NCBI GenBank assembly: GCA_039707465.1
Contig: CM077644.1
Coordinates: forward strand, 95,089,375 to 95,153,374
From: Rhabdophis nuchalis
Lineage: Eukaryota > Chordata > Lepidosauria > Squamata > Natricidae
Reading direction: 5' to 3'
Length of the DNA: 64,000 nucleotides
Shown here: piece by piece, positions 29,285 through 41,220 of the stretch
How positions within the stretch are numbered: the stretch's first letter is position 1
How the letters are laid out: every line of letters begins with the position of its first letter
Notes under the pieces: generated by a model
What the model was told of the DNA's origin: nothing
The model's database searches: none
The model's input: the letters and a program-made list of their open reading frames with translations, nothing else
Position numbers and translations under genes: made by a program

Positions 29285-29653
29285 CAGTGTATAGATTCGT
29301 ACAACTATATTCCAAAGTCAAGTCAATCTTGTGCAAACATGAAAAATTCATGGTACCTTGACAGCTAACACATTAATTAAGGAGTAAGGATTTAGGACAG
29401 TAAGACAAAGAGGAGAATTTGACTGATCTCACTAAAAACTGAAAAATCATCATCATACAAAAGTTGTGCCAATCCTTCCATTAAGACAGAATGAAAACAT
29501 GTTTCAAGAGAATGAAAACACAAGCATGGAAGAAGAGGTGATATCATATCTACACCATGAAATCATCATGCAAATTATGTAGCTTTTGGGCTTTGATTTT
29601 GTACGAAAATGATGCAAATAAATAATTTGCATCATATGCCTGATGCCCTAAAA
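29285..29653. other. No gene seen
   Basis: AT-rich spacer between the HAL1-like element and a hAT element. No features. Confidence 0.45.
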
Positions 29654-30218
29654 GAGTGATGGGGAACCTTTTTAGACTTGCATGCCATAAGGGGAGGGAG
29701 CGCAGGGGGGGGGGTGCCCCAGCATGCCACCCCCATAATGCAATGCCACCCCCCAGTGCACATGCGCGCATGACAAGTGCTCCCCCCCATTTTTACATGC
29801 TTTTTTTGCCCTCCCCAGGCTCCAGAGGCTTTATAGGAGCCTGGGGAGGGCAAAAACAGTCCCCTCCTCCCCCCCCAGGCCCTCCGGAGGCTTCAGGAGC
29901 TTCCCTAAAGCCTCCGGAGGACTAAAAACGCCCATATGAGCAAACCAGTTTGCTTGAAGCATTGTTTTTAGTCCTCCTGAGCCTTGAGGGAAGCTCCTGA
30001 AGCCTCCGGAGGGCCTCTGGGGGGGAGTGGGGACTGTTTTCGCCCACCCCAACTCATATAAAGCCTGGGAAGGGCAAAAAATGGCTTTAAAAATGGCTGA
30101 ATCAGCTGGCCAGCACACACATGCGCGCTTGCCAGCTGACAGGGCAACGCCTCGCATGCCCTGCCAAATGGCTCCGCTTGCCACCTATGGCACGCCTGCC
30201 ATAGGTTCGCCATCACTG
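29654..30218. mobile_element. 565-bp hAT element (GTGATGG family)
   Basis: Left AGTGATGGGGAACCTTTTT, right ATAGGTTCGCCATCACTG. Flanks CCCTAAAA and CCCTAATG form an imperfect 8-bp duplication. Its interior holds an inverted repeat of the GGAGGCTTCAGGAGCTTCCC type (about 29,888-29,935 against 29,968-30,020). Confidence 0.82.
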
Positions 30219-30261
30219 CCCTAATGCATGAAACAGCATTATGTTAATGCATGCAACAGCA

Positions 30262-30650
30262 TTATAGAATAACAGGGTTGGAAGGGACCTGAAGGTCTTC
30301 TAGTTCAACCCCCTGCTCAGGAAGGAAACCCTATATCATTTCAGACAAATGATTGTCCAATCTCTTCTTTAAAATCTCCACAACGTCTGGAGGCAATTTG
30401 CTTCACTGATTTATTGTTCTAAATGTCCGGAAATTTCTTCTTAGTTGTAGGTTTTTCCATCCATTACTTCTTATCCTGTTTTCAGGTGCTTTGGACAATG
30501 GGTTGATCCCCCCACTTCTTTGTGGCAGCCCATCAGATATTGGAATACCATTATCATGTCCCACCTAACCCTTCTTTTCAACATACTCAATTCCTGCAAC
30601 CTTCAGGAATTCTTCATATGTTTTAGCCTCCCCTAATCATCTTGGTTTAC
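30262..30650 (-). mobile_element. CR1 LINE 3' fragment, older subfamily
   Basis: Antisense CR1 end (CAGGGTTGGAAGGGACC, CCCCCTGCTCAGGAAGG, TTTCAGACAAATGATTG) and ~350 bp of broken RT C-terminal coding. There is no ACAAT array, unlike the younger copies at 5.2 and 32.9 kb. Confidence 0.88.
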
Positions 30651-32856
30651 AAAATTACAGTTGCCCAAAATTCACTAGCTACCCCACCAACTATCTCTCA
30701 GAACAAGGCAGATCCTTATATCTCAATTATGGAGTTCTTCATAACAGCTGCCCATCACGTGCCCTGGGTTCTGGAGGGATCTTCAGAATGAAGACTTGTG
30801 TTATGGCCATGGCAACTATTGGTCCAGCTATTTCCTATGATAATGCATTACTCTGAGGTATATTCATAGGGAGACGATCAGCTGACTGGAAAAGATGAGT
30901 ATGGGAAGAAGTTGTACTTCTTGACTCCACTGATTAGAAAAATCCCTAGAAGTCTATAGCAAAGGCATTCTTTAAGTATCACATTTTTCTTCTCATTTCT
31001 CCATAACTTTAAGAAAAATTAAATACATTTGTCATAATAATAATAATTTCTCCATAAGGTAACCTATCTTCTCTCCATAGCAGAGAAACAACTGTTATGA
31101 ACTAGAACCAGATGTATCATTAGGTTCAATGAGAAAGCTATTCCAGCCTGATGATTTGCAATGGCATGGAAGAAATTAGTTACTGAATTTGATATTATTG
31201 TATTTTTATTGCTGGGAATACCTTTGTGAGATATTTTTGCTAAAATGGTTTTAATTAGGCACGTTAGCTTATCAGAATAAGGAAAATGTTTGATGTTCTA
31301 TTTAATGTACCTCAATAAAGGAAAGGAACCTTTCACACACACAAAATGAAAAATTATATGTTATTTCTGTTCTACATATACTTCAAAACATGAGAGTGAA
31401 GATAAGATCATTTTTAACATACATAAACTCCACCGAGTGATTTTTATTAATGATCTAATGATCTGCTGGCCATACATTGGGCAATTGAGGTCAGTCACAA
31501 GGACTGGAACAAAATGGCCAACTCTCCCATTGGTAGGTAAACTTTTGTGCTTTTATTTGATGAATTGTTTAAAGTGTAATTGCACGAGTTCGAATACCAT
31601 TTCCGTTTCCACAGCTAATGAATATATAAAATATTTACTAGCCAGCTCCTGCAAAAATGACTCCCACATTATTCATAATATTTTTCATAAATTGCTCATG
31701 CCTCATTTTGCCTTTTTTTCCCCTCAGCAACCCAACTTAATTTTTATCAACTGAGGATACATGTATTTCTCAACTGATTGATTCCATACTGGTCAATTAA
31801 GTCAGCATTAATTCTTGGCTATCATTTTTATATAATCTAATTTTTCTGCATGCATTAAAAGGTTCAGAAGAACCTATCCTAGGAAGAATCTAATATAGAG
31901 AAAGATACAAGGTAGTGCTTCTTTTGAACTTAATTTTCTCCTGGTTGGTTATCAAATACCAGTTCAAATAAGCAAAAAAGATTTTCTATTAAACAGTTTA
32001 ATAAAGATTTACACAATTTTTGAAGACATAATTTTATTACTAATGTCGCCTATTATTACTATAAACAATATAGAATTCTACTATATTCTCAGCTTGATTT
32101 CAGCAACAACTTACAGAATTAATGGTGTTTAACACTTCACTGAAACCAGCAAAAATAATTGGAAACTGCTACTCACTGAACATTGTGACATCTTTCTCAC
32201 AAATCAACATAAGGTCAAAATTAACAAATTAATTTCTACTTGGGAGAGAAGTTTTATACATAGCACGCCCATTATTATTTTTTATTATTTACATTGTTAC
32301 TTAGATCTTGCTTCACATATACATTTTCATCATTGATAAATGCAGTTTCATGTGATTACACAAATATGAAGGTACGATCAATGTTGTTAATTTATATCTA
32401 ATTCTGTTCAGGAAAGACATTTCCACATCCTTATGAAAATCAATGAAGTACTCAGTATAAAATTAAGAAAGATGAAGTAAAATTTATGCAAAATCATTGT
32501 TCAGTATTGAATATGTGAATAGCCACTGGGGAAAAAATAACCTTCTTTTTCTCCGGTTTCCATTTTCCTCCAAAGTAAGAAACATCAGCCCAAATACTTC
32601 AGCTAAAGATGGTAAACATATATAAAACTACAGGGCAACCAAAAAGATTGGCAGTGATTTGTGTGTAACTGGAACGTTAAAATCATCAGAATGCCTGTCA
32701 GGAGTCAGGAAACTGACTTCATGAGAAGACTAAAACTCTACTTTATGGAACAGGCTGTAATAAAGCTTGATTACCTCCCCTCCCTCTTATCTCCCTGTTA
32801 ATCAGGGAAAAGTCTGCCTGAGTCTCTTCCAAATGCTATCCTCTTCCCCAGGATTT
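30651..32856. other. No gene seen, 2.2 kb AT-rich single-copy DNA
   Basis: No recognisable repeats. The 105-codon frame at 31,437-31,754 has no domain signature. It could hold conserved non-coding sequence; not demonstrable here. Confidence 0.4.
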
Positions 32857-32966
32857 ACAATACAATACAATACAATACAATACAATACAATACAATACAA
32901 TACAATATCAGAGTTGGAAGGGACCTTGTAGGTCTTCTAGTCCAACCCCCTGCGTGGGCAGGAACC

Positions 32967-34140
32967 CTATACCATTTCAGACAAATGGCTATCTAACATC
33001 GTTTTAAAGGCTTCCAGGGTTGGGGCATTCACAACTTCTGGAGGCAAGCTGTTCCAGAGGTTAATTGTTCTAACTGTCAGGAAATTTCTCCTTAGTTCTA
33101 AGTTGCTTCTCTCCTTGATTAGTTTCCACCCATTGCTTCTTGTCCTGCCCCCAGGTGCCTTGGAGAATAGTTTGACTCCCTCTTCTTTGTGGCACCCTCT
33201 GAGATATCGGAACACTGCTATCGTGTCTCCCCTGGTCCTTCTCTTCATCAAACTAGACATACCCAGCTCCTGCAGCCGTTCTTCATATGTTTTAGTCTCC
33301 AGTTCCCTAATCATCTTGGTTGCTCTTCTCTGCACTCTTTCCAGAGTCTCCACGTCTTTTCTACATCGTGGCGACCAAAACTGTATGCAGTATTCCAAGT
33401 GTGGCCTTACCAAGGCACTATACAGTGGCATTAACACTTCACGTGATCTAGATTCTATCCCTCTGTTTATGCAGCCTAGAACTGTGTTGGCTTTTTTGGC
33501 AGCTGCTGCACACTGCTGGCTCATATTTAAATGGTTGTCCACTAGGATTCCTAGATCCCTCTCACAGTTGCTACTATTGAGCAAGGTACCACCTATACTG
33601 TACTTGTGCATTTTGTTTTTCTTGCCTATATGTAGGACCTTACTTTTTTCACAATTGAATTTCATTTTATTACATAGTGCCCAATGTTCAAGTTTGTCTA
33701 GATCCTTCTGTATCTTAAGCCTATCTTCTGGAGTGTTGGCTATTCCTGCCAGCTTGGTGTTGTCTGCAAATGAGTTCCCCATTTATCCCCTCATCCAAAT
33801 CGTTGATGAAGATGTTAAAGAGTACTGGGCCTAAAACAGAGCCTTGGGGACCTCCCTTCCATGTAGATGCAGTTCCATTGAGGACTACACGTTGAGTGCG
33901 GTTGGTCAGCCAGTTGCGAATCCATTTGCTGGTGGTGCTGTCTAACCCACAATTTTCTACTTTATCTAATAGTAGGTTATGGTCTACTTTATCAAATGCC
34001 TTACTGAAGTCCAGGTAAATTATATCAACAGCATTCCTCTGGTCCACTGATTTTGTCACTTTGTCAAAGAATGCAATTAGGTTCGTCTGGCATGATCTGT
34101 TTTTGACAAAGGTATTTAAGGTATGTTTCAGACCTCTTTG
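32967..34140 (-). pseudogene. CR1 reverse transcriptase, frameshifted
   Basis: The upstream frame (to about 33,780) has [65 protein letters not shown]. The downstream frame (33,782-32,967) has [45 protein letters not shown] and INLWNSLPPEVVNAPTLE. A frameshift separates them at about 33,780, and the catalytic FADD box reads FADN. The first residues of the 33,721-34,215 frame come from the nested MITE. The protein is dead, but most motifs survive, so the insertion is fairly young. Confidence 0.9.
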
Positions 34141-34147
34141 CTTATAC

Positions 34148-34282
34148 CAGTGTTTCTCAACCTTGGCGACTTTAAGTCCTGTGGACTTCAATTCCCAGAA
34201 TCCCCCAGCAAGCACAGCTGGCTGGGGGATTCTGGGAGTTGAAGTCCACAGGACTTAAAGTCGCCAAGGTTGAGAAACATTG
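34148..34282. mobile_element. 135-bp hairpin hAT MITE at CR1 edge
   Basis: TIR CAGTGTTTCTCAACCTTGGC with the shared hairpin core. Flanks are GCTTATAC (34,140-34,147) and GCTTATAT (34,283-34,290). Confidence 0.93.
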
Positions 34283-34385
34283 GCTTATATGGTATAACCT
34301 ACTCTTGCCTATTTCCCTCAAGGTCATCTCCCAGATTCTCTTCCATGTAGCAGACATGTGGATCTCAGTTTGATTACCTATACAG

Positions 34386-34730
34386 GTAGTCCTCAACATA
34401 CAACCTTAATGGAGTCTGCCACATGTCACCATGGCCATTACATGAAGTGACTCACCTAACAGTGCCCTCTCCCTGCTTTCCTCATTGAATCGTTAAACGA
34501 ATGCACTGGTCGATAAGTGGAGTATGGAGTGCCTTGAGGGGTGGGGGACTATTGCAGGCACAAGCCACTGCTTTGGGCCTCCGAAGGCCTTCTCTATTCC
34601 TTCAGATACCCCATGCCTCGCTTCCAAGTCCTTGGGATCCCCATAGCTGCTAGCAGCACATTCTTAGCCACAATTTCACACTTATTTATTGAAGATCTCC
34701 AGAGGGCAAGTGGTTGGTGTAAAGGCGGAG
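34386..34730 (+). mobile_element. DNA-transposon-like fragment, uncertain
   Basis: Begins ACAGGTAGTCCTCAACATAC and AACCTTAATGG-type sequence, resembling the left end of repeats that read GGTAGTCCTCGACTTAC in other squamates. No opposite terminus was found. Confidence 0.3.
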
Positions 34731-34946
34731 GATAGGCTGCTCCATTGCTGAGCTATGTGGCACAATTCCACAAGCAGCCATCTTTTTCTGAGCAAAAGAA
34801 TAACAGTAGCAAAGCTGTCGGTTTTCCTTTCTTGCTAGATACTAGCCTTAGCTTGCCAGCTATCCCATGGGGCATGAGGGGCAATTCACTAGACAACGTT
34901 AGCTCAGATTCTTGACCATTTTTTTAATCCAAGTTCCTTATCAAAG

Positions 34947-35418
34947 TGTTCTGCCCCACAGACGGACACACACACACACAAGCTTGGCTGCTTGCCACTA
35001 TCTTCTTGGCTACGAGACCGGACTCACGTAACAGAGACAGACAGAGAATTACAGATGCGACTGACCAGAATTTCCAAGGAGGAATTGTCAATGTTGTTTC
35101 CTGCAAATGACCCCTCCCCAAAGCCTTCCTTATAAACTCTCTTGGGAGGGGCCACTCATCAACCAGCCGATTCCAATTCAGGGCCTCCGAGCTTGCCTCT
35201 TATGTAACTGTTGCCTCCTTTTCTCAGCCCTGCGTAATCTAGCATCAGGGACAAACTGCCCCTGATCCTCCCCACTGCTCCATGACCCAGGCACCTCCTA
35301 GTGGCCAACTAGACTCTCTGCTTCCCCAAGGTCTCCCTCCTCCTCCAGGGCAGACTCATAGGACTCTTCACTAGAAGAGTCCATCAGCAGCTCATCCGGA
35401 GCCGCTGGGCCACAACAC
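34947..35418 (-). repeat. Probable solo LTR
   Basis: The segment starts TGTTCTGCCCC on the plus strand and ends CCACAACA. Direct repeats CAAAG lie at 34,942-34,946 and 35,419-35,423 (one base of slack at the right). On the minus strand it begins TGTTGTGGCCCAGCGG and carries a TATA-like TTTATAAGG about two thirds in, after CCCCTCCCAAGAGAG in reverse. No internal gag-pol sequence was found, so it would be a solo LTR of a gypsy-like or endogenous retroviral element. The family is not identified. Confidence 0.5.
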
Positions 35419-35423
35419 CAAAG

Positions 35424-36399
35424 ATTCCTAAGTCAATTGCTGTCATGAACTTAGATGGAAATTCTTCTTGTGGTTAAAGAACAAGAAAATAGGACTAAAT
35501 AAGTACTTCTCACACCTGGAAAAAAATTAAGAGTAGAATCTACCCAAAGTCTGTTTGATAATCATGCTTTTAAACTTGCCCAAATGTGATTTAGGATTAG
35601 GGATGAGCAGTAAATTGGCCAAATTTTATCAAAGTATCATGTTTAATTGAACTATAGGATATTTAGAAGAAGAAAAAAATATCAGCCTGCGTCAATTTAG
35701 TCTTAACAGGCAAAGATGACATTGAGATGGCTGAAAACAAACAGCTTAGAAAAGACAAACAAATGAATAGATGACAGAATTGAGGATACTGCTTGGGACA
35801 TTATTATTATCATTGTTCTTGTTATTTTGGCTTCCTCTATCAGAAGCAATGCGGTACATGTTTTAGTGAGATACTAAAGTGCTTGCAGGCTTCCCAGGAG
35901 CATCTGGTTGACTGCAATGGGAACAGAATACTAGATTAAATAAAGCTTTGTTTTGATGTTCTTCACTGTCAAATGCTGCCACATTAATACAGTTTGGGAT
36001 GACGTGTAGGATTACTTTGCTGGCACCAACACAACCCTAGTTTGGTTAAATTCAGCATGGGACTTCCTTCATTCTCTCTCTTGCCTTTATATCTATTGTT
36101 TCCTTGTCTTCTAAAAACATACAAAGTTCACTAGACTCTTAACAAAATAGAGGTACAATTGCATCAGCTTTCTATAAGTCAACAAAGGCTTTAAGAGAAT
36201 CATAGTTTTCTTCAAAAGGGAAATCCTTCCAAGCCACCAGATATTTATCGCCTCTATCACTTTCGAAGCATTACTTGAACAGCTTTTGGAAAATACATCT
36301 TTGCTATAAACAAAATTCCATCAAATTAAGCCTAGAATAATAACATTCAGTTATGGTCTCTATTAAGGGACCACCAGAACACCTTAAGAGCCTGTTCCC
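35424..36399. other. No gene seen
   Basis: AT-rich. 35,880-35,945 may be an old SINE or LINE fragment (CCCAGGAGCATCTGGTTGAC). Nothing else recognised. Confidence 0.35.
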
Positions 36400-37120
36400 A
36401 CATTAAAATGATCTTTTAAAAAGTTTACTTGGCTATATTTCCAATGATCTAACGATGCAAAATATAAAAAGTATGCAATTCATGGAATGTTAATTGAGGC
36501 AGGAAAAGCTTATTCCTCTTGACCTCTTAATTTATAGAGCTGTGCCATTAAATATTTATAATGCTAATAAGAGGGGAAAGTGTCTCATATACTTTTAATG
36601 AAATCTTTTCTGTTTGTTTTAAGGAAAATATATATATGAAATGTGAGACTAGTGCTTCAAATAAAAGCAGAGGCAAAATAATCTCCCTCTTTCTCTTTTT
36701 TTTTAAAGTCTCACAAAAGAAAATACAAAGTTAATACAAAAAAACCAAAACACACATTAAATGAAAAATCATGATTAACTTATTAAAGACTATTAAGTAT
36801 GTAATTAGAAGGTCCATTACATTAAGATACCAATTTCTTTAAACTCTAAAATAATACCTACTGAAACTTTAATTATTTAAACAAGAAAAGAAAAAGGCAT
36901 GTTATCTTCCCTGACAAAGATTAAAATCAATTTAATTGGTTCTCTGCTGCCTTGACATTATTCTCGCTGTGAGTCAAGCAACCAAAAAGAGAAATTAATA
37001 TTGCAGCTGATAATCAAGTGATATTTTTGCACTCCATCGTATTAAAGGAAAAGGGGAAGGAAAAATCCCTCTTTCTGCTACTTTTGAATCAATTTGACTA
37101 CAATGATTTAAACATTAAAC
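36400..37120. other. Candidate conserved non-coding block
   Basis: Repeat-poor AT-rich DNA with dense TAAT-type homeodomain motifs (TTAATTGAGG, ATTAATATTGCAGCTGATAA) and no open frames. The impression of a conserved enhancer-like region is subjective. Confidence 0.22.
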
Positions 37121-38604
37121 AAATAATAATAAAACATAAAATATGCTATATTCACCAGTGGCTTTTGAAATAAATTATTTCCGTCAAATGGGATACTTTT
37201 TAATGAAGATACGTTCAGAGCTAAATATCTTCTCCAAAGAATCAGCAGTAATTCCAAACCATTCAAAATTAGTTTAATTAATTCCAAATTAAATACATAA
37301 TAACCCAGCCATTCAGATACTAAAGGGCATTCTAGAATTGACATTCTCACAGCTATAAAAATAACTTAGTGGAAAATAGCATGCCTGTAAATTGCTGTAA
37401 TATGTTATTGTGGAAAATGATAAGCACTCTTAGAGATTAAAAAAATATTCAAATTACAGAAGACATATGAAAGCAAGCAACACTGGAGCAAAGCTGCATA
37501 ACCTGAGGGTATTATCAGTTGATTTTTTTTTAAAAAAATGTTTTATTCTTCCAGTCCCTTTGTTAAAGCCCAGCAAGTGAGTGAATATTCAGCAGTATCT
37601 ACACTCAGCAAACTAATGTATCTGATTGTAAGAAAGTGGCATTGTGAAATATTTATGAGTGCTGAAATACAAACTGGTATGGGGCCTCATCATCTCTTAT
37701 CAGCCCTTGTTAACTTTACAGATGATAAGACGCACCAGAATAACGGAGGTTGTCAAAACTAATAGATCTAAGGGACGCTACGCCAACAGGGTTTCATAAA
37801 GAGATTTCCAGGAAATTGTAACTCTTCCCTTCTCATTGTTTGGATTCTCATAGCTTGATCATCAAAACATTGAGATATTTTCTGCTGCCAATATGTCTTA
37901 AGGTTGGCCTAGTGCAAGATTATTTCTCACATATTGCAAGACTGAGTGTATTTTTAACATAAACAAAGCATGGATGAGTAGGTGGAAGCACCATAGTCAA
38001 CTTACAGTCTATTCCCTGATCTCAAGAATCATGCCCACCCAACTATGTATGCATTTCAGTCATTTTATCATAGGGTGAGGAATTTAGGGAAGAGACTTAG
38101 TAAATGATCCCCTTTTACATGGAAGGGAACAAAGTTCCCTGGGACTTCAGCTGTTTCTTACTTTAAGCAAGCCAAGACAGGATAAGAGCAAGTAATAATA
38201 ATAAAGGTGGGACATACGTACGTACGTACATACATACATACGTACATACTAAGCCACAAGAGGGAGAAAATCCCCTTTGAAATATTTTACAACACACTGT
38301 ATCTCTTGTCCAAATCTTGACCAATTCTTACATTTGAAACCTGGTTAATAGTTGCTACTGACTAGGAATTCAGAGAAAATAAAATAAGAAGTATTGTACA
38401 AAATAATTAGAATTCCATTCTAACCCTAAGGCTGAGAAATAAGGCTTACTGATTCTTTAGAACTGTAAAATGATCACGTATGAAACTAGTGCTACTATGT
38501 CATAAAGATATGATAGGATGAATCTCTCCAGTAGAACACAGGGCCTGGTGGGACTCTTTGTTTCCCAGGAACAAGAAACAGATGGAGCCTTACATAGCTT
38601 AGGG
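37121..38604. other. No gene seen; short (ACGT/ACAT)n
   Basis: AT-rich single-copy DNA. A 30-bp ACGT/ACAT tetranucleotide array lies at 38,216-38,249, partly self-complementary. Confidence 0.4.
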
Positions 38605-38945
38605 CAGGGGCCAGCAATCTTAAACATTCAAAGAGCCATTTGGACCCATTTCCCACAGAAAAGAAAACACTGGGAGCCACAAAACCCTTCCTGTGCCTGA
38701 CTATTTCCTGAGCGGCCACAAAACTAGTATATGTAGTTGAACTAAACATTCTGTTTTCTTCTGAAACCTTTCTTTTCTTGGATTTAACCATGGTTGGCCT
38801 ACTGGGGGTTGAAAACCTCAATAAATGACGTGTCAGTGGGTATCACACATTAGTGGTAGTGACGCATATTTTGAGCAACAGGGAGCCGCAGCAGAGGGAT
38901 GAAAGAGCCACATGTCTCTCCAGAGCTGCAGGTTTTTGACCCCTG
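38605..38945. mobile_element. 341-bp non-autonomous hAT
   Basis: Left CAGGGGCCAGCAATCTTAAA, right GCAGGTTTTTGACCCCTG. Exact 8-bp duplication GCTTAGGG (38,597-38,604 and 38,946-38,953). The interior GAGCCATTTGG, GAGCCACAT motifs are typical of Charlie-like hAT fossils. Confidence 0.93.
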
Positions 38946-38953
38946 GCTTAGGG

Positions 38954-39689
38954 CCTACCTATTTGTGTTTGAGATATCATACCCATTTACAAAATAATTT
39001 GCTTCACAGTGCAGAATAGAATAAGGATCACATTTTATTTTTATTATTAAATTTATTTGCCACCCCTCTCACAGTTCAAGGTGACTCTAAGCTGCATGAC
39101 ATGGTAACTTGCTATCTCTTCTCTGCTGCTGTTATGTTCATAAAGTCTAGGGCTAAAATAACCAAAGATCACTCCTTTGGGATTGTCCTTACTAACTATC
39201 CACAGTATTCTTTTCAGACTCTCGGGAAAATTCTGTGTCTAATGATATGGGTAGATGTTTAGCTCTTATTTATTCATCTCTCACTTTTCCTGCTTTCCGC
39301 TTGACTTTTTCCCTGTTTTTCCCTGTTTGTTATGTTTGCTGGGGTTAAATGTTTGTTATGTTTGCTGGGGTTTAATAGCCTTTTTTTCTTGTGCGACATG
39401 TGTTCTTGCTCCAATATGGATATCTAGAGATTGACTGGGAGTACAAACCAAACTGTAATTTCCTCCAAATCTGATGGATCGTCCATCTGTCATGATTTCT
39501 GCTTGTCCTATGCAGATGGACAAAAATGGCACACTCCAGGTCTTGTCCATAAAATAATATGTTAGATTTCTTGATTTTCAAATAAAGTTTTGGCTTTAAA
39601 AAAAAAACAGTCAAAAAAGTTAAACTCAAACAATTGATTTTTAAAAGGACAATTTTAATCACCTCGTATAAACTAAAGAAGTCAATGTG
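38954..39689. other. No gene seen
   Basis: Contains an imperfect direct duplication TTTGTTATGTTTGCTGGGGT (39,327-39,346 and 39,352-39,371). Minus-strand frames lack domains. Confidence 0.4.
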
Positions 39690-40390
39690 TCTAAAGAAGC
39701 TGAATCTTAAAAAGGCGGCTTATTAGAAATGGAAGGAAGGGCTAATGACCAAGGAAATCTACAGAGCTTCAGCTCAGAAAAATAAGAATGAGAACAGGAA
39801 GGCAGAGGCAGAAATAGAGCTGAGGCTAGCAACAGAGCCAAAATCCATCAATAAGAGTTCTTTCCCCCACAAATACATCAACAGCAGGAGGAAGACAAAG
39901 GAGGCAGCAGGCACACTGCATCTTCCAAATGAAGAAATTTAACAGATGACCCAAAGAAAACAAAGGGGAACATTAAGTCCTGTTTTGCCTCTATCCTTAT
40001 GACCGAGAGAAAGGGTGATTTAAGTAGCATAGACTGAAAATGAACGCAATAGGGAAGGCAATTTACAGATCAGTAACAAACTGGTAAAGGATCTTCTGGC
40101 AAATCTAAATCCCTTCAATCTTCCGGCCTTTTGAAATACCTCCTAGAGCACTGAAGGAATGGCTGAAGAGCTGCTGAGACTTTGGACAATCATCTTCAAG
40201 AGGTTCTAATGAATTGGGAAGGAGCCAGAGTACTGGAAAAGAGCTTGTGTGTTCTCTGCCCTCAAGAAAAAATAAAGTTAGGAGGATCTAAGAGTGCAGC
40301 TAAGATAATATTGGTACCAGGAAATATCCTAGAACAAATAATAAAGGAGACAATTTGTAATCATATTGAACTCAACCTTGTGATTGCTAA
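39690..40390 (+). mobile_element. Old CR1 LINE ORF2 fragment
   Basis: Several short frames on the plus strand together resemble the linker and early RT region of CR1: KYINSRRKTKEAAG (about 39,874-39,915), a LLNAFFAS-like CFASIL region, NWEGARVLEKSL and NILEQIIKETICNHIE. Many stops and frameshifts indicate an old copy from a different lineage than the ACAAT-tailed CR1. Confidence 0.65.
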
Positions 40391-40413
40391 GGCTCATCTT
40401 TGTGTGTGTGCAT

Positions 40414-40545
40414 GCACACACCTTTGAGTCACTATTGACTGCCTGGACTAGCCGCTACAGTTTTGTTGGTAAGATTTCCAGAAGTAGTTTGCCATTGCCT
40501 GCTTCCTAGAGCTAAGAGAGAATGACTGTCTCAGTCACCCCACCA
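40414..40545 (-). repeat. Squamate SINE body fragment
   Basis: TTTGAGTCACTATTGACTGC, CTGGACTAGCC, AGTAGTTTGCCATTGCCTGC and GAGAATGACTGTCTCAGTCA match the minus-strand body of the Bov-B-tailed squamate SINE class. The tRNA-like head is missing. Confidence 0.55.
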
Positions 40546-40785
40546 CACGCGGCTTCCTGACCTCCATTTTCACTGGCAGAGGCACCGCGGCGGGTCCTTT
40601 GCTGTTTTCAGGGCTGCCCCACGGGCCACATCTAAGCACCCCGTGGGCAAGATCTGGCTCCTGGGCCTTGAATTTGACATCCCTGTCTTAAAGTGTACTG
40701 TAGTTTGGAAAGTCCTATAGTAAAGTGGGCCCACAACTACCATGCTAACTGCACACACAAAAAGTCAGCATAAATGGCTCTATAT

Positions 40786-40919
40786 CAGGGCTGTCAAAAT
40801 TGCAGCCCAGGGGCCAGATGCGTCACAAGCTGGCCACGCCTACACCCAGTTTAACGAAAGGGGAAAAGTCGCAATACGTCATGTAATGCCACGATGACAC
40901 CACGATTTTGACATTCCTG
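40786..40919. mobile_element. 134-bp hAT MITE
   Basis: CAGGGCTGTCAAAATTGCAG to ATTTTGACATTCCTG, with exact 8-bp duplication CTCTATAT (40,778-40,785 and 40,920-40,927). A diverged right end of the same kind (TTTGACATCCCTG) lies at about 40,675. Confidence 0.9.
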
Positions 40920-41153
40920 CTCTATATGAAGTTGGACAAAAACCGGCTTCTAATGGCGTCTTATAGGGAACTGTCATGCATCTACTAAGTTAAGTAACTA
41001 TTTTTTTATTTGGTCAATGACTGGCAAATTTAAAAGAACAAAAACAGAGTGAAACAATTTGATATAGCATATGCTATATTACATCAGCATATCAGCAAAT
41101 CAAATAATGATATTACATTCACACCTCTATTATTGTATTAAAACACTAGCTGT

Positions 41154-41220
41154 TCCCGGCCACGCGTTGCTGTGGCCCAGTCTGGTTAAATGGCCAACCA
41201 ATCTGTGTGTAGATCTACAC
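41154..41220 (+). repeat. Unclassified repeat, 5' part
   Basis: Starts ACTAGCTGTTCCCGGCCACG, GTTGCTGTGGCCC, and continues to ATCTACAC, where a hAT-related element is inserted. It resumes at 42,408. Confidence 0.6.

Larger units (their letters stand above)
32857..34305 (-). mobile_element. CR1 LINE, 3' ~1.3 kb, with (ACAAT)10 tail
   Basis: Ten ACAAT units (32,857-32,907) precede the antisense CR1 3' end. Upstream, the RT domain reads continuously in two frames to about 34,140, where a hairpin MITE is inserted. The copy is 5'-truncated at or near the MITE. Confidence 0.92.

Noticed and set aside
33103..33834. 243-codon plus-strand ORF
   Set aside because: It is the antisense shadow of the CR1 reverse transcriptase on the minus strand.
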